DNA of 64,000 nucleotides, taken from Macrobrachium rosenbergii. Taxonomy: Eukaryota; Arthropoda; Malacostraca; Decapoda; Palaemonidae. Location: positions 85,417,663 to 85,481,662 of the forward strand of contig NC_089795.1 of assembly GCF_040412425.1 (NCBI RefSeq). The letters run 5' to 3'. Position numbers and translations under genes: made by a program. Below the pieces are notes generated by a model. That model saw only the letters and a list, made by a program, of their open reading frames with translations. It was not told where the DNA came from and ran no database searches. Below are positions 36,575-50,060 of this stretch, piece by piece (the stretch's first letter is position 1; each line of letters begins with the position of its first letter).

Positions 36575-37165
36575 CTTGATATTGTTAGTGGGGCAAGATT
36601 ATTTATCTTTATCAGAATACATTATTGGATATTATCAGTTGGATAAGATTATTTATATTTATCTAAATACATTATTGGTTGCCATCTTAATTTCATTTCC
36701 ACGGAAGTGCGGATAATTATTCCCATTGATTCGAAAAGCAAAAAGATTATTTTTTCCATTCTCGTTGGTGGGGCAAGATTATTTATCTTTATCTAAATAC
36801 ATTGTTGGTTGCCATATTTATTTTATTTTCACTAAAGTGTTGATTATTATTCCCATTTATTCTAAAAAAAAGTTTTTTTTCCGTTCTTGGTGGTGGGGCA
36901 AGATTACGTATCTTTATCTAAATACATTATTGGGGGTCATATTTATTTTATTTCCACGAAAGTGTTGATTATTTTTCCCATTTATTTTAAAAGAAAAAGA
37001 GATAGTTATTTTTTCCGCTCTTGGTGGTGGGGCAAGATTATGTATCTTTATCTAAATACTTTATTGGTGGTCATCTTAATCCCAATATCAGAAAAGTGAG
37101 GATAATTATTTCCGCTTATTCGAAAAAAAAGGTGATTATTTTTTCCGTTCTTGTTTGTACAAGAA
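36575..37165. repeat. ~130-bp tandem repeat, 4-5 units
   Basis: The phrase gtggggcaagattatttatc begins near 36588, 36777, 36893 and 37027, with a degenerate start at 36638. Each is followed by tctaaatacattattgg, ttttatttccac(g/t)aaagtg, and a cccatttattcta/aaaaaa stretch. Period is roughly 115-135 bp. Confidence 0.88.
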
Positions 37166-37823
37166 AATATATTCGTATTTTTCTACGAGAAGATAAATTG
37201 CTCTTTCTATCCGCATAATTTATGGTCGATTTATGAATCTGAATACTTGGTAGATTTTAGTCGTCTCATAAAAAATTTTTTCCTTTTACCAAAGCCATAA
37301 TAGATTTTAGTTCCCCGGTGTGTTTTTCTTTTTTTTTGGTGGGTAGAAAATTGATGGCCCATCGTTCATTTTTTTTTTCTTAAGGGAGCTTTTTTTTTTA
37401 TCTTGTGAAAGGATATGCCCTATTCAGTATTTTTTCTGTAAAAAGCGAAAAAAGTTTGGCTTTTACTGTTGTAGCGCGTATCTGGTTCTCCACATGGAAT
37501 TTTAGTTTTCCCTCCTGACGCTGAAACAGGATTTTCTATTTTTCTTGACGGACGTTCCATACCAGTTTTGTTTGGAAGGGTAAATTTAAATCTGTTCCAA
37601 TTACTAGGGTGAAATATTGATTTCCATCTGTTCTTTTAGAAAAAATAAATAACTTTAATAGCCGTGAAGTATCAATTAATTTGCATTTGTGCATCATTTC
37701 AGAATTACATGAATTATTTTTCTCGTGTTTTTTGAAGTTCTTATCATTCATGTGGCTCATTTTAAGAAAGAACGGGTTTTTATACTCGATTATTTTGCGA
37801 CAGCATTGATTTGCATATATACT
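37166..37823. other. T-rich unique DNA
   Basis: No gene. T/A homopolymer patches. Confidence 0.5.
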
Positions 37824-38121
37824 CCCGTAGGGGGTAGTGCCGTCATTGCATCTCATGCGGTGCACTGTAGGCATTACTTAAAGTTCTTTGCAGCGTCCCT
37901 TCGGCCCCTAGCTGCACCTCTTTCATTCCTTTTAATGTAACTTCATTCATTTCTCTCTCTTCAGTCATACTTTCCACCTTCTACTAGCAATTGATTCATA
38001 GTGCGACTGCGAGGTTTTCCTCCTGTTACACCTTTCAAACCTTTTTACTCTCAATTTCCCCTATCAGGGCTGAATGACCTCACAGGCCCCAGCGCTTGGC
38101 CTTAGGCCTGAATTTCATATT
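37824..38121 (+). mobile_element. family S SINE-like element
   Basis: Starts ccgtagggggtagtgccgtc, carries the hairpin and gcgaggttttcctcctgtta, and ends cagcgcttggccttaggcct, gaatttcatattcc. A candidate target duplication is imperfect (atttgcatatatact versus atttgcaattctatataca). Confidence 0.87.
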
Positions 38122-39297
38122 CCATTTGCAATTCTATATACACTTCCTCTTCACTGGAAGGAAGGAGATTTCATATTTTCTCAGTATCTTTGAAAGGGAC
38201 TAATTTTTACCCTTTTAATTGCCTTCGAGATTACCTGAATATATTTTTTCGTTAACTGTTTGAAACTTGTTCCACAACCATCTCATTCTTTCAGTTCAGA
38301 TTTTTTTTCGTCTTGTGACCTTAGTAATTGGTAGGTATTCAGACTTTTTCACTGCTCTTAAAAATTTAATTTTTCATGCGTAATTAATATCTTCAGAAAT
38401 TTCAGAAATGAAATATTTTTAATCCTTTCTCACCAAAGTTACCACGAAAAATCAGTTATACTCGTATTTGTTACGCCCTTATCTGAGGATATAAAAGTAC
38501 CGTGGATATTATCACTCGGATGAATGAATGGACTTTTTTTTTTTATTTTTATGACATGCTTATTTTTCCATTCGTGTTATTCCAGATAAGAGAGATTCTG
38601 ACACTTTTTTTTTTTTTTTTGTTCGCGTAGGGATGATACGACCATTCTCTACGTAATCAATTGTTAACTTTATTATTTATTAATGTTTTCCTTTATATCT
38701 TTACATCAACGCGAAGATTCCATTCCATAAACTAGCAATGACGTGATTTTAAAGCAGCTTGTTTGCATAGGTGCTTAAAACAAATTTGATTAAAAAAGTT
38801 TACATAAGCTGGTCCGGAGTACCGTAACTTAATTCGTAATCTGTTCCGAAAATTACGATTTCCAAAGAGGAGCTAATTACCATAAGGTATTCCGGGAAAT
38901 TACGACTTTCATCGACGCCTACACTCTGCAGCCCACTAAACTTAATAACCAAAAAGCAGGCAGGGCTGCCTTCTCTCTCCCTCTCTCTTAAAAAACTGGA
39001 TTTACTTTCCAATTATATTATATTTCCCCTCCTTTTAGAATGATATGATGTATTTTTTTTTAAATGAAGATCTGCCTTATTTTCCCATTTTAATGAGGAT
39101 TTTTTTTAATTAATGGGTATTTTGTGATATTTTGCGGTGGTCTTGATGAAAATATTATAGTAGATATTTTTCTTCATTAAGAAGTTAGACTTTCAATTTT
39201 TTTTATAGTTCAAGGAAGAAAAGAATCTCCCCTTTTCTTGGAACTGACAGATTTTCATTACACCTGTCTGTAGGAGCGAAGGGAATTAAAGCCCCCT
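38122..39297. other. AT-rich unique DNA
   Basis: No gene or repeat recognised. Confidence 0.5.
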
Positions 39298-39488
39298 TCC
39301 TTCTTCTTCTTCTTCTTCTTCTTCTTCTTCTTCTTCTTCTTCTTCTTCTTCTTCTTCTTCTTCTTCTTGAGAAAGAGTATCTTCTAAACATCTTCTTCTT
39401 CTTCTTCTTCTTCTTCTTCTTCTTCTTCTTCTTCTTCTTCTTCTTCTTCTTCTTCTTCTTCTTCTTCTTCTTCTTCTTCTTCTTCTTG
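39298..39488. repeat. duplicated (TTC)n module
   Basis: (TTC)n 39298-39368 + gagaaagagtatcttctaaa + (TTC)n 39391-39488 + gagaaagagtatcttttaaa. The 20-nt spacer is repeated with the tract, so the unit (TTC)n-spacer was duplicated. Poly-Arg/poly-Glu frames on the minus strand are artefacts. Confidence 0.93.
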
Positions 39489-39799
39489 AGAAAGAGTATC
39501 TTTTAAACAAAAAACATACGAACATTTCAACTTTTAGAACCGCGTTTGTCCTGATGGAATGGAATAAATATGGATTTCTCTTAATATGTCTCTCGGCCGA
39601 TTACGCTGCTCAATTCTAAACGTGATATAAAGAAAAAAAGAATGTGAATGATGGCCTTAAGTCAATTATGTTATTCACATATGCTACGTGTATTTGCTAT
39701 TCACATATGCCATATGTATAACATATGTTATTCAAATGCGTTTGAATAACATGTTTATGTTATTCAAAGACTGCCATTGATGCCGATGAAAATTTTGTT
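39489..39799. other. unique DNA with palindrome
   Basis: At 39660-39775 the phrase tgttattca(c/a) and its complement recur. 39726-39751 is a hairpin with an 11-bp stem (tgttattcaaa/tttgaataaca) and loop tgcg. Confidence 0.7.
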
Positions 39800-39809
39800 C
39801 CTCTCTCTC

Positions 39810-39855
<46 letters not shown>
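39800..39855. repeat. (CT)n microsatellite
   Basis: CT units with one CA interruption near 39811. Confidence 0.95.
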
Positions 39856-39858
<3 letters not shown>

Positions 39859-40335
39859 AGGGCTTATCAGTCCTTCCCCCTTGTGATATTTGAGTCTCAT
39901 TCAATTCCTGTTTGCTGTCCATCTCATAGCAGGTATAGACAATGAGGTTGTGTACTCACCCCCGTCTGTGTATTTATTTATTTGATTTTGTCTGTTTGTT
40001 CACTAAACATGTCAAAATGACATTTTGGAAACCTGTAAAGTTTTAGGGAATGTGGGCTTTGGACGAAGGAAGAGTCGATCTGAATTTGAATTGTATCTGG
40101 ACAGTCTTTCAGTGTTTTTTGTTCGTTTACAGTTTTATCTTTTTATTTCAGATATTTTTCGCAGGTATTCTTCTCTTTTCGTTATGTCTCTTTATCTTCT
40201 CGTCGTTAGGTCTTCGTTTTGATCCTGTTTAAGTAGTGCAGGATGGTCATTTCCATTCGCTGAATACGTGATTATTAGAAGTTCTGTAACATTTCTAACA
40301 AGGAACTCTTCTTATCAACAGCCATTACAAGTTGC
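39856..40335. other. unique DNA
   Basis: No gene recognised. Two overlapping 60-65-codon plus frames have no domain. Confidence 0.45.
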
Positions 40336-40366
40336 CCCGGTAGGGGGTTAGTGACGTCAGTGCACC
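40336..40366 (+). mobile_element. family S 5' fragment
   Basis: Only the first ~30 bp of the family (cggtagggggttagtgacgt, cagtgcacct). It breaks off exactly at the start of a 15-bp perfect hairpin. Confidence 0.7.
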
Positions 40367-40399
40367 TTTGAAGCCCATTTGAGAAAATGGGCTTCAAAG
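40366..40399. repeat. 15-bp perfect hairpin at a truncation point
   Basis: ctttgaagcccattt - gaga - aaatgggcttcaaag. A perfect inverted repeat with a 4-nt loop, starting at the family S break. This is consistent with a snap-back (template-switch) repair event. Confidence 0.88.
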
Positions 40400-40992
40400 A
40401 TTTTGATATTATTCAGAGTCTAATCAGCTCATCTCTTGAGGACATTTGGTCGGAAAATGTGACAACGCAAACAGCTGAAATTTTTGATATGTTATAGAGT
40501 ATCAAAAACTCAAGAAGAAATTTTGACTGGAAAAATAAAAAACATTACAAAAGTGGGATACGCCAGAATGGGATACACCAGAATTGGATACGCCAGAATG
40601 GGGTGGAAAAATATCTTACGCCAGTTTATCAGAGTAAGGACGAATTCGCCAGCGCCAGACGAGAAGCCTCGCGAGTGACAGATATTGGGGAGCCATTTAG
40701 CAAGGCGATTGGTAGCGGCAGCCTCCCCTCGCTTAGTGATATTGGCCGGCCCAAGTGTTAGCTAAATACCTGAAGAGTAGCTGCTCACGCAATAATTGCG
40801 AGGCTGCTGTACCGACTGCCTGGCTTATTGCTTCCAATCCGCTCCGTCGCAGGCGAGGAATATTCAGAATCATTAAATCGCCGTGACCTGTCCGCTTCAA
40901 TCCTATCGGAGGATTTATGCGAGCGTTTCCTCGCCGGATAATGAGCGTGGGCGATTTATTCCTTGGAGATATTGCTTTGAGTCGCCCGCGAC

Positions 40993-40996
<4 letters not shown>
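40400..40996. other. complex unique DNA, candidate CNE at 40690-40990
   Basis: 40550-40605 has a short triplication (tgggatacgccagaa, tgggatacaccagaa, ttggatacgccagaa). 40690-40990 is CpG-containing and non-repetitive, e.g. aaggcgattggtagcggcag. No long open frame. Candidate conserved noncoding element by inference. Confidence 0.35.
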
Positions 40997-41063
<67 letters not shown>

Positions 41064-41131
41064 TTTGTGTACTTGCATGACGATTTTAGACAAGAAATAT
41101 TTATCTCGTTTTGTGACAGGTTTATAGGAAA

Positions 41132-41212
<81 letters not shown>

Positions 41213-41362
41213 CTTGCAGGACGATTTTAAGCAAAAAAATATATCTCGTGTTGTAATAAGTTTTGACAAACCGAATACACTTTCTCTCTCTCTCTCCATG
41301 CTTGCGTGACGATTTTAAGCAAAAAATATATCTCGTGTGTAATAAGTTTTGACGAACCGAAT

Positions 41363-41432
<70 letters not shown>

Positions 41433-41710
41433 TGGTCTTGCAGGACGATTTTAAGCAAAAAATACGTGTTGTAAATTTTAATAACTTCCAGACGATTTTA
41501 AGCAAAAATTAATCTGTAATAAGTTTTGACTTTCTCTCTCTCTCTTTGTGGTATTGTGACAATTTTAATAACTCCAATAAATCTCTCTTTATCTCTCTCA
41601 GTGACAATTCCAATATTAATCTCTCTCGTCTTTCTATTGTGACAGTTGTAAATTTTACTTTTTCTTCTGTTAAATGGTATTGGGACATTGTAAGCCAGAA
41701 ATAACATTAA

Positions 41711-41787
<77 letters not shown>

Positions 41788-41877
41788 GTCATATTTTGAT
41801 AAGTATAACAAAACAAATTCTTTCTGTTTGTGTATCTCTTTTCCTCTTCGCCAATTGTGGTAAGTTCAACAAATGAG

Positions 41878-41959
<82 letters not shown>

Positions 41960-42035
41960 TTTCACAAGTTTAACAAAAATTATTCTGTCTGCCTCTCCAT
42001 CTCTTATTCTCTCTTCGCCTTTTGTGACTAAAAAG

Positions 42036-42118
<83 letters not shown>
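40997..42118. repeat. composite (CT)n array with ~50-bp conserved spacers
   Basis: CT tracts at 40997-41046 (+ (GT)n to 41064), 41134-41208, 41281-41296, 41367-41430, 41531-41545, 41714-41784, 41878-41954 and 42037-42118. Spacers in the first five carry tgcaggacgattttaagc, atatatctcgtgttgtaa and taagttttgacaaaccgaat. Later spacers share caaa(a/t)...ttctgtctg(t/c)..ctc and caagtttaacaaa. This is an amplified spacer-plus-CT unit that decays rightward. Confidence 0.92.
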
Positions 42119-42122
<4 letters not shown>

Positions 42123-43129
42123 GAGGGAGCCGCGAAGGTCCCCCAGCTACAAGCAAACAAGAAAACAAATCAAGAAAATAAGAGCAAATATTCTCCATGA
42201 GCTGAATCGCGAATTGCTTTCCGATATTAATTTCCTTTCTAAGAGAAAAGACTGCATTGGCACTGCAATTGAATGCATGTAGTGCAATTGCATCTATCGG
42301 GTGCGGGGTTGTAGTGAACAAGCGATTTGCCTTGGTTTTGTTATTGCTTTTTTGTGTTGTTGTTGTTCTTCTGGCGTTTAAGTACGTGTGCTCGTGCAGC
42401 TCATTGCGTTCGTACATATGTACGTGAAGGGAGGTTTACTTATATGGGGTGAAAATTGCTGTGCGTTTTTATATTTAGGTTTGGTTTTTATCGGTACGTA
42501 ATGTTACTTTTTTTTTTTGTTTATGCGTGTCTCTGTGCTTGCTTGCATATACCTACGTACTATATATCTATAGACGGACACACACGCACAAACATACACA
42601 CATATATATACACACACATTATATATTGATGTATATATGTATGTGTATATATATGCACATATATGCTGCATAGTCTTTGGTATTATTTAAGTCCCACAGA
42701 AGATTGAGTACTCCATAGACAATGTTGATGAACAACATCTATATAAAACACCGTTCTCTACAGACATTGATAGATTCTTAGTTTTATGTAAACTGTTTCC
42801 CTAATAGAAATCACTGTGTCTAGAAAACCTTTATAGATGGGAAAAAACCAGGATATTCATAGAATGTTAAAACTCTATAGCCTTCGACACAAAATTCCAT
42901 ACTCTGTGGCCTATCACAGGAACCATTTTGAGCGTATACAGTGGTGCTTATTGACAAATTAATCTGATGTTTGATGGGGTTCACTAGTCGAGTGCTGTTT
43001 TTATAGTGTACTATTGGTTGCTACTATTTTCATTTATTCTGCAGAATAACTTGTGTACTGCACCAGTTAGTTTTTGCATGTAGCTAAGTTATGTACAGGT
43101 AATGGGAAGTAACTTGATGTCGAAAGAGT
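42119..43129. other. unique DNA with CA/TA patch
   Basis: CA/TA low complexity at 42577-42665. Otherwise ordinary, with no gene seen. Confidence 0.5.
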
Positions 43130-43660
43130 TGACTGGACACTTTCTTAGATTAATTAAAAAGTAAATTCACTTTCCACTTTCTTAGGTTAATTTAGTTGCA
43201 GAATTAGCCGTCCATTTTCTTAAATTGATTAAAAATAAATTAGCTATCCACTTTCTTAAATTAACTATAATATTAACTGTCCACTTTCTTAAATTAATTA
43301 CTAAATGAATTCACTGTCCACTCTCTTAAATTAATTACAGACTGAATTTACTGTCCACTTTCTTAAATTAATTACTGACTGAATTTACTGACCACTCTCT
43401 TAAATTAATTGCTAAATGAATCTACTGTCCGCTTTTTTAAATTAGTTATTACATAAATTTACTTTCTTAAATTAATCAATAGATAAATTGACTGTCGTTT
43501 TCTTAAATTAATTACTAAATGAATTTACTGTCCACGCTCTTAAATTAATTGCTAGATAAATTAACTGTCCACAAACTTACATTAACTACAATAAATTAGC
43601 TGTACACTTTCTTAAACTAATTAAAATATTAATTGATTTCGCTCTTCAATTAATTACAAA
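43130..43660. repeat. ~37-bp minisatellite, ~13 degenerate units
   Basis: Units contain actgtccactttcttaaa and ttaattactaaatgaattt. AT-rich with moderate divergence; the clearest units are 43280-43420 and 43500-43560. Confidence 0.9.
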
Positions 43661-43718
43661 ATTGGGTTGAAAGCCATATCTATTTATTTTCTTTGATAAA
43701 AATGTTGATGAAATTGGG

Positions 43719-43792
<74 letters not shown>

Positions 43793-43854
43793 TTTTAAAA
43801 GGGGTTGAAAGCTATTTTCATTTTTTTCCTTGATAAAAATATTGATGAAATCGG

Positions 43855-43925
<71 letters not shown>
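43661..43925. repeat. duplicated module with (CT)n ends
   Basis: Module gggttgaaagccatatctat...ttgataaaaatgttgatgaa...attgggat + (CT)n (43720-43789), then a second copy ggggttgaaagctattttca...ttgataaaaatattgatgaa...tcgggact + (CT)n (43857-43925). The same module occurs at 48.3-48.55 kb. Confidence 0.88.
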
Positions 43926-43927
<2 letters not shown>

Positions 43928-44110
43928 AAAATAACTGATGGTGAGGGCGTGAACCGTACTTAGCATGGTATCGACAATTTCATCATCATGGCCCGCCATC
44001 GACATCCATAATGACCACCATTATTTAGATTCATGCAGATATGGCCGTCATCATCTGCCTGAATGGAAAGTTATTTGACCGCTGCCAACTTCACTATCAT
44101 TCATAAGTTG

Positions 44111-44111
<1 letters not shown>

Positions 44112-44166
<55 letters not shown>

Positions 44167-44191
44167 AAGACGAACCCTATTCATATGGAAC

Positions 44192-44260
<69 letters not shown>

Positions 44261-44277
44261 AAGATTAATTATATGGA

Positions 44278-44337
<60 letters not shown>

Positions 44338-44362
44338 TAGAAAATGAACACTGTTCATAGAA

Positions 44363-44437
<75 letters not shown>

Positions 44438-44702
44438 AAGATGAACCCTATTCATATGTAACGGGCCCCCTAAAGGGGCCATTGACTTGAAATTCAAGCT
44501 TCCAAAGAATATGGTGTTAATGAGAAAGAAGTAACAGAAGGTAATTGGAAATACAGGAAGAAGAGATCACTTATTAAAACGAAAAAGTGAATGAACAAAT
44601 TGATAAATGAAAATAATATCAGTAAATGATTAAAATGCAAGAATTATATTAGGTTAGCAATGCATTGCATCTTCGCTTGAACTTCTGAAGTTCCGATTGC
44701 AC
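44112..44702 (-). mobile_element. family R retroposon with tandemly repeated (ATT)n tail
   Basis: Read on the minus strand: 44702-44435 is the body (ttccaaagaatatggtgtta seen on plus; ...gaatagggttcatcttctg at its 3' end). Its tail is four (AAT)n tracts separated by three copies of the element's last ~25 nt (plus-strand spacers 44164-44191 cagaagacgaaccctattca, 44258-44278, 44337-44363, progressively diverged). It contains a single 39-bp-type unit (agtaacagaaggtaattgga). Confidence 0.85.
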
Positions 44703-44753
44703 AACATCCGCGTCATCGTCATCTCGGCTCACGGCTTTTTTTTTTTTTTTTTT

Positions 44754-45168
44754 TTTAGTTTTCTGTTGAAGGAAACTATTTTGCTGGTTTTGTCTGTCCT
44801 CACTTTTTTCGTCCGCACTTTTTCTGTCCGCCCTCAGATCTTAAAAACTGTTGAGGCTAGAGGGCTGCAAATTTGTATGTTGATCATCCACCCTACAATC
44901 ATCAAACATGCCAATTTGCAGCCCTCTAGCCTCAGTAGTTTTTATTTTATGTAACGTTAAAGTTAGCCATAATCGTGCTTCTGGCAGCCAGATAAGCTAG
45001 GCCACCACCGGGCCATGGTTAAAGTTCCGTTGGCCGCGGCTCATACAGCATTATACCCAGACCACCGAAAGATAGATCTGTTTTCGGTGGCCTTGATTAT
45101 ACGTTGTAGCGGCTGTACAGGAAACTCGATTGCACCGAGGAAACTTCGACGCATTTTTTACTTGTTTT
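44754..45168 (+). mobile_element. family H (Helentron-like) full-length copy
   Basis: About 415 bp with all parts: tagttttctg 5' end after a T20 run, foldback arms (ttgaggctagagggctgc and its partner), ccaccgaaagatagatct hairpin, tacaggaaactcgattgc, a diverged terminal hairpin (gcaccgagg/cttcgacgc) and attttttacttgttttt. Flanked by T runs, consistent with insertion between Ts. Confidence 0.87.
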
Positions 45169-45256
45169 TTATCACTTTCAACACTTTTTATTTTTAAAAA
45201 ATATATCGAAGAATTGTGCTTCTATTTTTTTGATGCGAGGAAAGACAAGACATAAG

Positions 45257-45322
45257 AGGATTCGATTCCTATTCCAGATGGGACCGAAGTCCTTATGCCA
45301 GTTGTTAATAGGATCGAATCCT
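45257..45322. repeat. 16-17 bp inverted repeat with one bulge
   Basis: aggattcgattcctatt (45257-45273) pairs with aataggatcgaatcct (45307-45322) with a single bulged base. The loop is 33 nt. It lies ~90 bp after a family H copy but is not part of that family. Confidence 0.8.
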
Positions 45323-46403
<1,081 letters not shown>

Positions 46404-46638
46404 CATATATAATACACATCTTTAATACTACTTTCTATGCATTTCTTGCTTATTTTCTTCTCTCCGTTTCTTCTTAGGTCTGTAGATGTTTGTTTTGGAA
46501 ATTAATGGGGCGTGTGGGTTCCTTCATACGAGTCTGCAATATTGGTCTATTTATAGTAATTAATGAAATATATCGTGACAGGGTGATACAATATCTATTG
46601 GCAATCGAACACTCGCTGAGATCCCCAGAACCTGTTAC

Positions 46639-46641
<3 letters not shown>

Positions 46642-46708
<67 letters not shown>

Positions 46709-46828
46709 GTTAATTGATCTCTTCTTACGCCACTACCCAATTTTCTGTTTTCTAACATATATATTTTTTCTAATACTCTGTAGATTTCAAAAGTGACCAA
46801 ATGTATTTACACTATACACATGCACGAA

Positions 46829-46906
<78 letters not shown>

Positions 46907-46944
46907 CAAAGGAGGCTACATTTATGTACACTACACACATGCAA

Positions 46945-47001
<57 letters not shown>
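46642..47001. repeat. three (CT)n tracts, two with a duplicated leader
   Basis: (CT)n 46642-46705, 46833-46901 and 46950-47001. The last two share the leader atgta(t/c)..acta(t/c)acacatgcacg/aaac before the tract, so leader and CT were duplicated together. Confidence 0.92.
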
Positions 47002-47002
<1 letters not shown>

Positions 47003-48209
47003 AAAATCAATGGGCGAAAGCGAAGGTTTCTCGATCGACGATTCAAAGCGAGTCGTAAATCATTTTCTGATCTCTTTTGTAGAGAGAATTTCTCTCGTTC
47101 AAAACGAGTCTTTTATGCAAAGTATAACTGAGTTTTTTTTTGTAAGTTCTGAGAGCCCGAAGAGAGAGATATCTTGGAATTAACTTCAGTGTTCATTCAT
47201 CCCGTTACAGGGGAGATTTATTTTGTAGTCTTTGAAATTTTTAAAACTTTTTTTTTTCAACGGATGAAGTATACATAAAATTTGTATTCGTTTATTCTCT
47301 TACGTGGATGATTTATTTTGTAGTCTTTGAAAGTTTTTCAAACCTTTTTTTTTTCACAGAAGACATATTATACGTGATAACATTAGTCATGTTTTCCCGA
47401 GTCCAAATTTTTTCAACCTTTTTTTTTCAACAGAGGACATTATACGTAGAAACATTAGTCATATTTTCCTGAGTCCTTATAATGATAGATAAAAAAAGAT
47501 AACATACGATGGCTGTTCAGTACTTATCCGTACGTTCTTGGGAACACGTTCACTAATGCAAATAATTACGGGTTTTTACAGTTTTTTCACTCGTATATAG
47601 GATATATTCCACACCTTAGTGGACACCAAACCTTTGGTGTGATGAAAGGTAGGGGAGATAAAGAATTCGATAATTAATAACATACCATGTCTTTTTGGCG
47701 TTGCAGAATCAGTGGTCTTGATGTAGAGGTTGAAAGTATATTGATATGATTGTGAAAAATCTGAAATCCAAATAAAATTCTGAAAAAAAATTGTATACTA
47801 TTTCTTTACACTGGCATTGCAAAATCAGCGGTCATGATGCGGACGTTAAAAAAAAAGGGTATTAAATCTGAGAAAATGTTAGAAATATATTCTGGGATAT
47901 CTGCTTTCTGGCTGGGTCAGAATTCGAAATATCTTTTTAAATATATCAAGTGAAAAATCTCGAATGGATAAGAAATCAGGAAGAGTCTACGAAAAGACGA
48001 CTTGAAATTCAGGAGAGGAAAAGTAGAGAGGAAAAATGCGGTACTAAACGACATGATGGAGAAAGGGGAGTTGATGTACAGTCAGGGGAGAAACCTTTCG
48101 TAAAAAAAGAAAGGTTCAAAAGAAAGTTCCAATATCGGAAGAAGCTACACCTGGGTTGGTAGGGAAAGTGATATAGGGAAAGACATCAAGTGACCGAACC
48201 TTCCGTGGA

Positions 48210-48211
<2 letters not shown>
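47002..48211. repeat. AT-rich DNA with eroded tandem duplications
   Basis: A ~95-bp unit is present about three times at 47210-47470 (attttgtagtctttgaaa, caacctttttttttcaacag, acattagtcatattttcc). A ~130-bp unit is present twice at 47690-47880 (ggcgttgcagaatcagtggt versus ggcattgcaaaatcagcggt). Then unique DNA containing a possible decayed zinc-finger motif. Confidence 0.65.
48082..48162 (+). pseudogene. doubtful relic of a C2H2 zinc finger
   Basis: In a 70-codon frame the peptide SGEKPFVKKERFKRKFQYRK has the C2H2 linker SGEKPF, followed by F and L at near-expected spacing, but the metal-binding Cys and His positions are not Cys/His. Either a decayed finger or coincidence. I lean to coincidence. 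Confidence 0.15.
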
Positions 48212-48293
<82 letters not shown>

Positions 48294-48365
48294 TTGAAGA
48301 CTCTTCTTTTTAAATTCGAAAGCCATTTTATTACATTTTCTTCACAAAAATGTTGCTGACATCAG

Positions 48366-48438
<73 letters not shown>

Positions 48439-48496
48439 GTAAAAGGGTTGGAAATCCATTTTTATTACCTTCCCTTGATAAAAATGTTACGGAAAT

Positions 48497-48556
<60 letters not shown>
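48212..48556. repeat. three (CT)n tracts with the gggttggaaagccat module
   Basis: (CT)n 48212-48289, 48367-48432 and 48501-48556. Spacers 48300-48366 and 48433-48500 carry cttcttttt..., gaaa(g/t)ccatttttatta, aaaaatgtt..gacatcaggact. This is the module seen at 43.66-43.93 kb, showing a dispersed (CT)n-ended family. Confidence 0.9.
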
Positions 48557-48560
<4 letters not shown>

Positions 48561-48669
48561 TGAAGGTGTTCAGTTTTTTAACTCTGTTTATTGCATGACA
48601 TCATCATTTTTCAACATTTGCTAAGATTCACGGAATTAGTGTTTCAAAGGAAATTGTTTCCCAAGACTC

Positions 48670-48671
<2 letters not shown>

Positions 48672-48717
<46 letters not shown>
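48672..48717. repeat. (AAT)n microsatellite
   Basis: 15 AAT units. No family R body is attached on its left. Confidence 0.93.
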
Positions 48718-48821
48718 GGGGAACTGGATGGAGGTCAGTTTATTCGTCCAGTGGCTGTGAAAATGGTAAATTTGTTTTAGTAAATCATGGTATCTCAACC
48801 ATATGTTAAATGTTTTTGAAC

Positions 48822-48885
<64 letters not shown>

Positions 48886-49155
48886 TATTATTATTCAGAA
48901 GATGAACCCTATTTATATGGAACAAGCCCACAGGGGCCATTGACTTGAAATTCAAGCTTCCAAAGAATATGGTGTTCATTTGAAAGAAGTAACAGAAAGT
49001 AACAGGAAATACAGGAAGAAGAGATCAGTTATCATAAAAAAAATAAACACATAGATAGAAATATAAGTAAATCATTAAATTAAAATACAATGAGAATTGT
49101 TTTAGGGTAGCAATGCATTGCATCTTCGCCTGAACTTTGAGGTTCCAGTTGCTCT
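48822..49155 (-). mobile_element. family R retroposon, longest clean copy
   Basis: Plus-strand reading: (ATT)n 48822-48895, then cagaagatgaaccctattta, caagcccacaggggccattg, ttgaaattcaagcttccaaa, gaatatggtgttcatttg, one 39-bp-type unit (gtaacagaaagtaacaggaa), AT-rich stretch, and agcaatgcattgcatcttcg (with the 12-nt palindrome gcaatgcattgc). Similarity to the 44.5-kb copy ends near gaggttccagttgc. Confidence 0.85.
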
Positions 49156-49446
49156 TTTCTCTGAGTATACAAATACCTCTTAAACACTTGGAAGTGAAAA
49201 CACTTGATTCGTCTGTTTTATAGTTTCAAGAGAGATTTATGAAGAAAATAAATAAAATTTACTTGTAAATGTGCAGTTTAGCTTCGTGCCGTACAACCCG
49301 CCATCAGCGTTCTCCCCTCCGAGAACCCCGTAGAAAATCTTCGTAACTTTTCGGAGATTCTTTCGTGAAATGGGGGGCGCACGCCTTTGGCTATTGAGGC
49401 CCTGTACGTAATGGCTTGTAATCTAGCTTGAATTCCAAACATACTT

Positions 49447-49447
<1 letters not shown>
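49156..49447. other. unique DNA
   Basis: Mixed composition, with a CpG-containing part at 49290-49400. No gene recognised. Confidence 0.5.

Positions 49448-50060
<613 letters not shown>

Noticed and set aside
39203..39525. poly-Arg and poly-Glu frames
   Set aside because: Translation of (TTC)n/(GAA)n.
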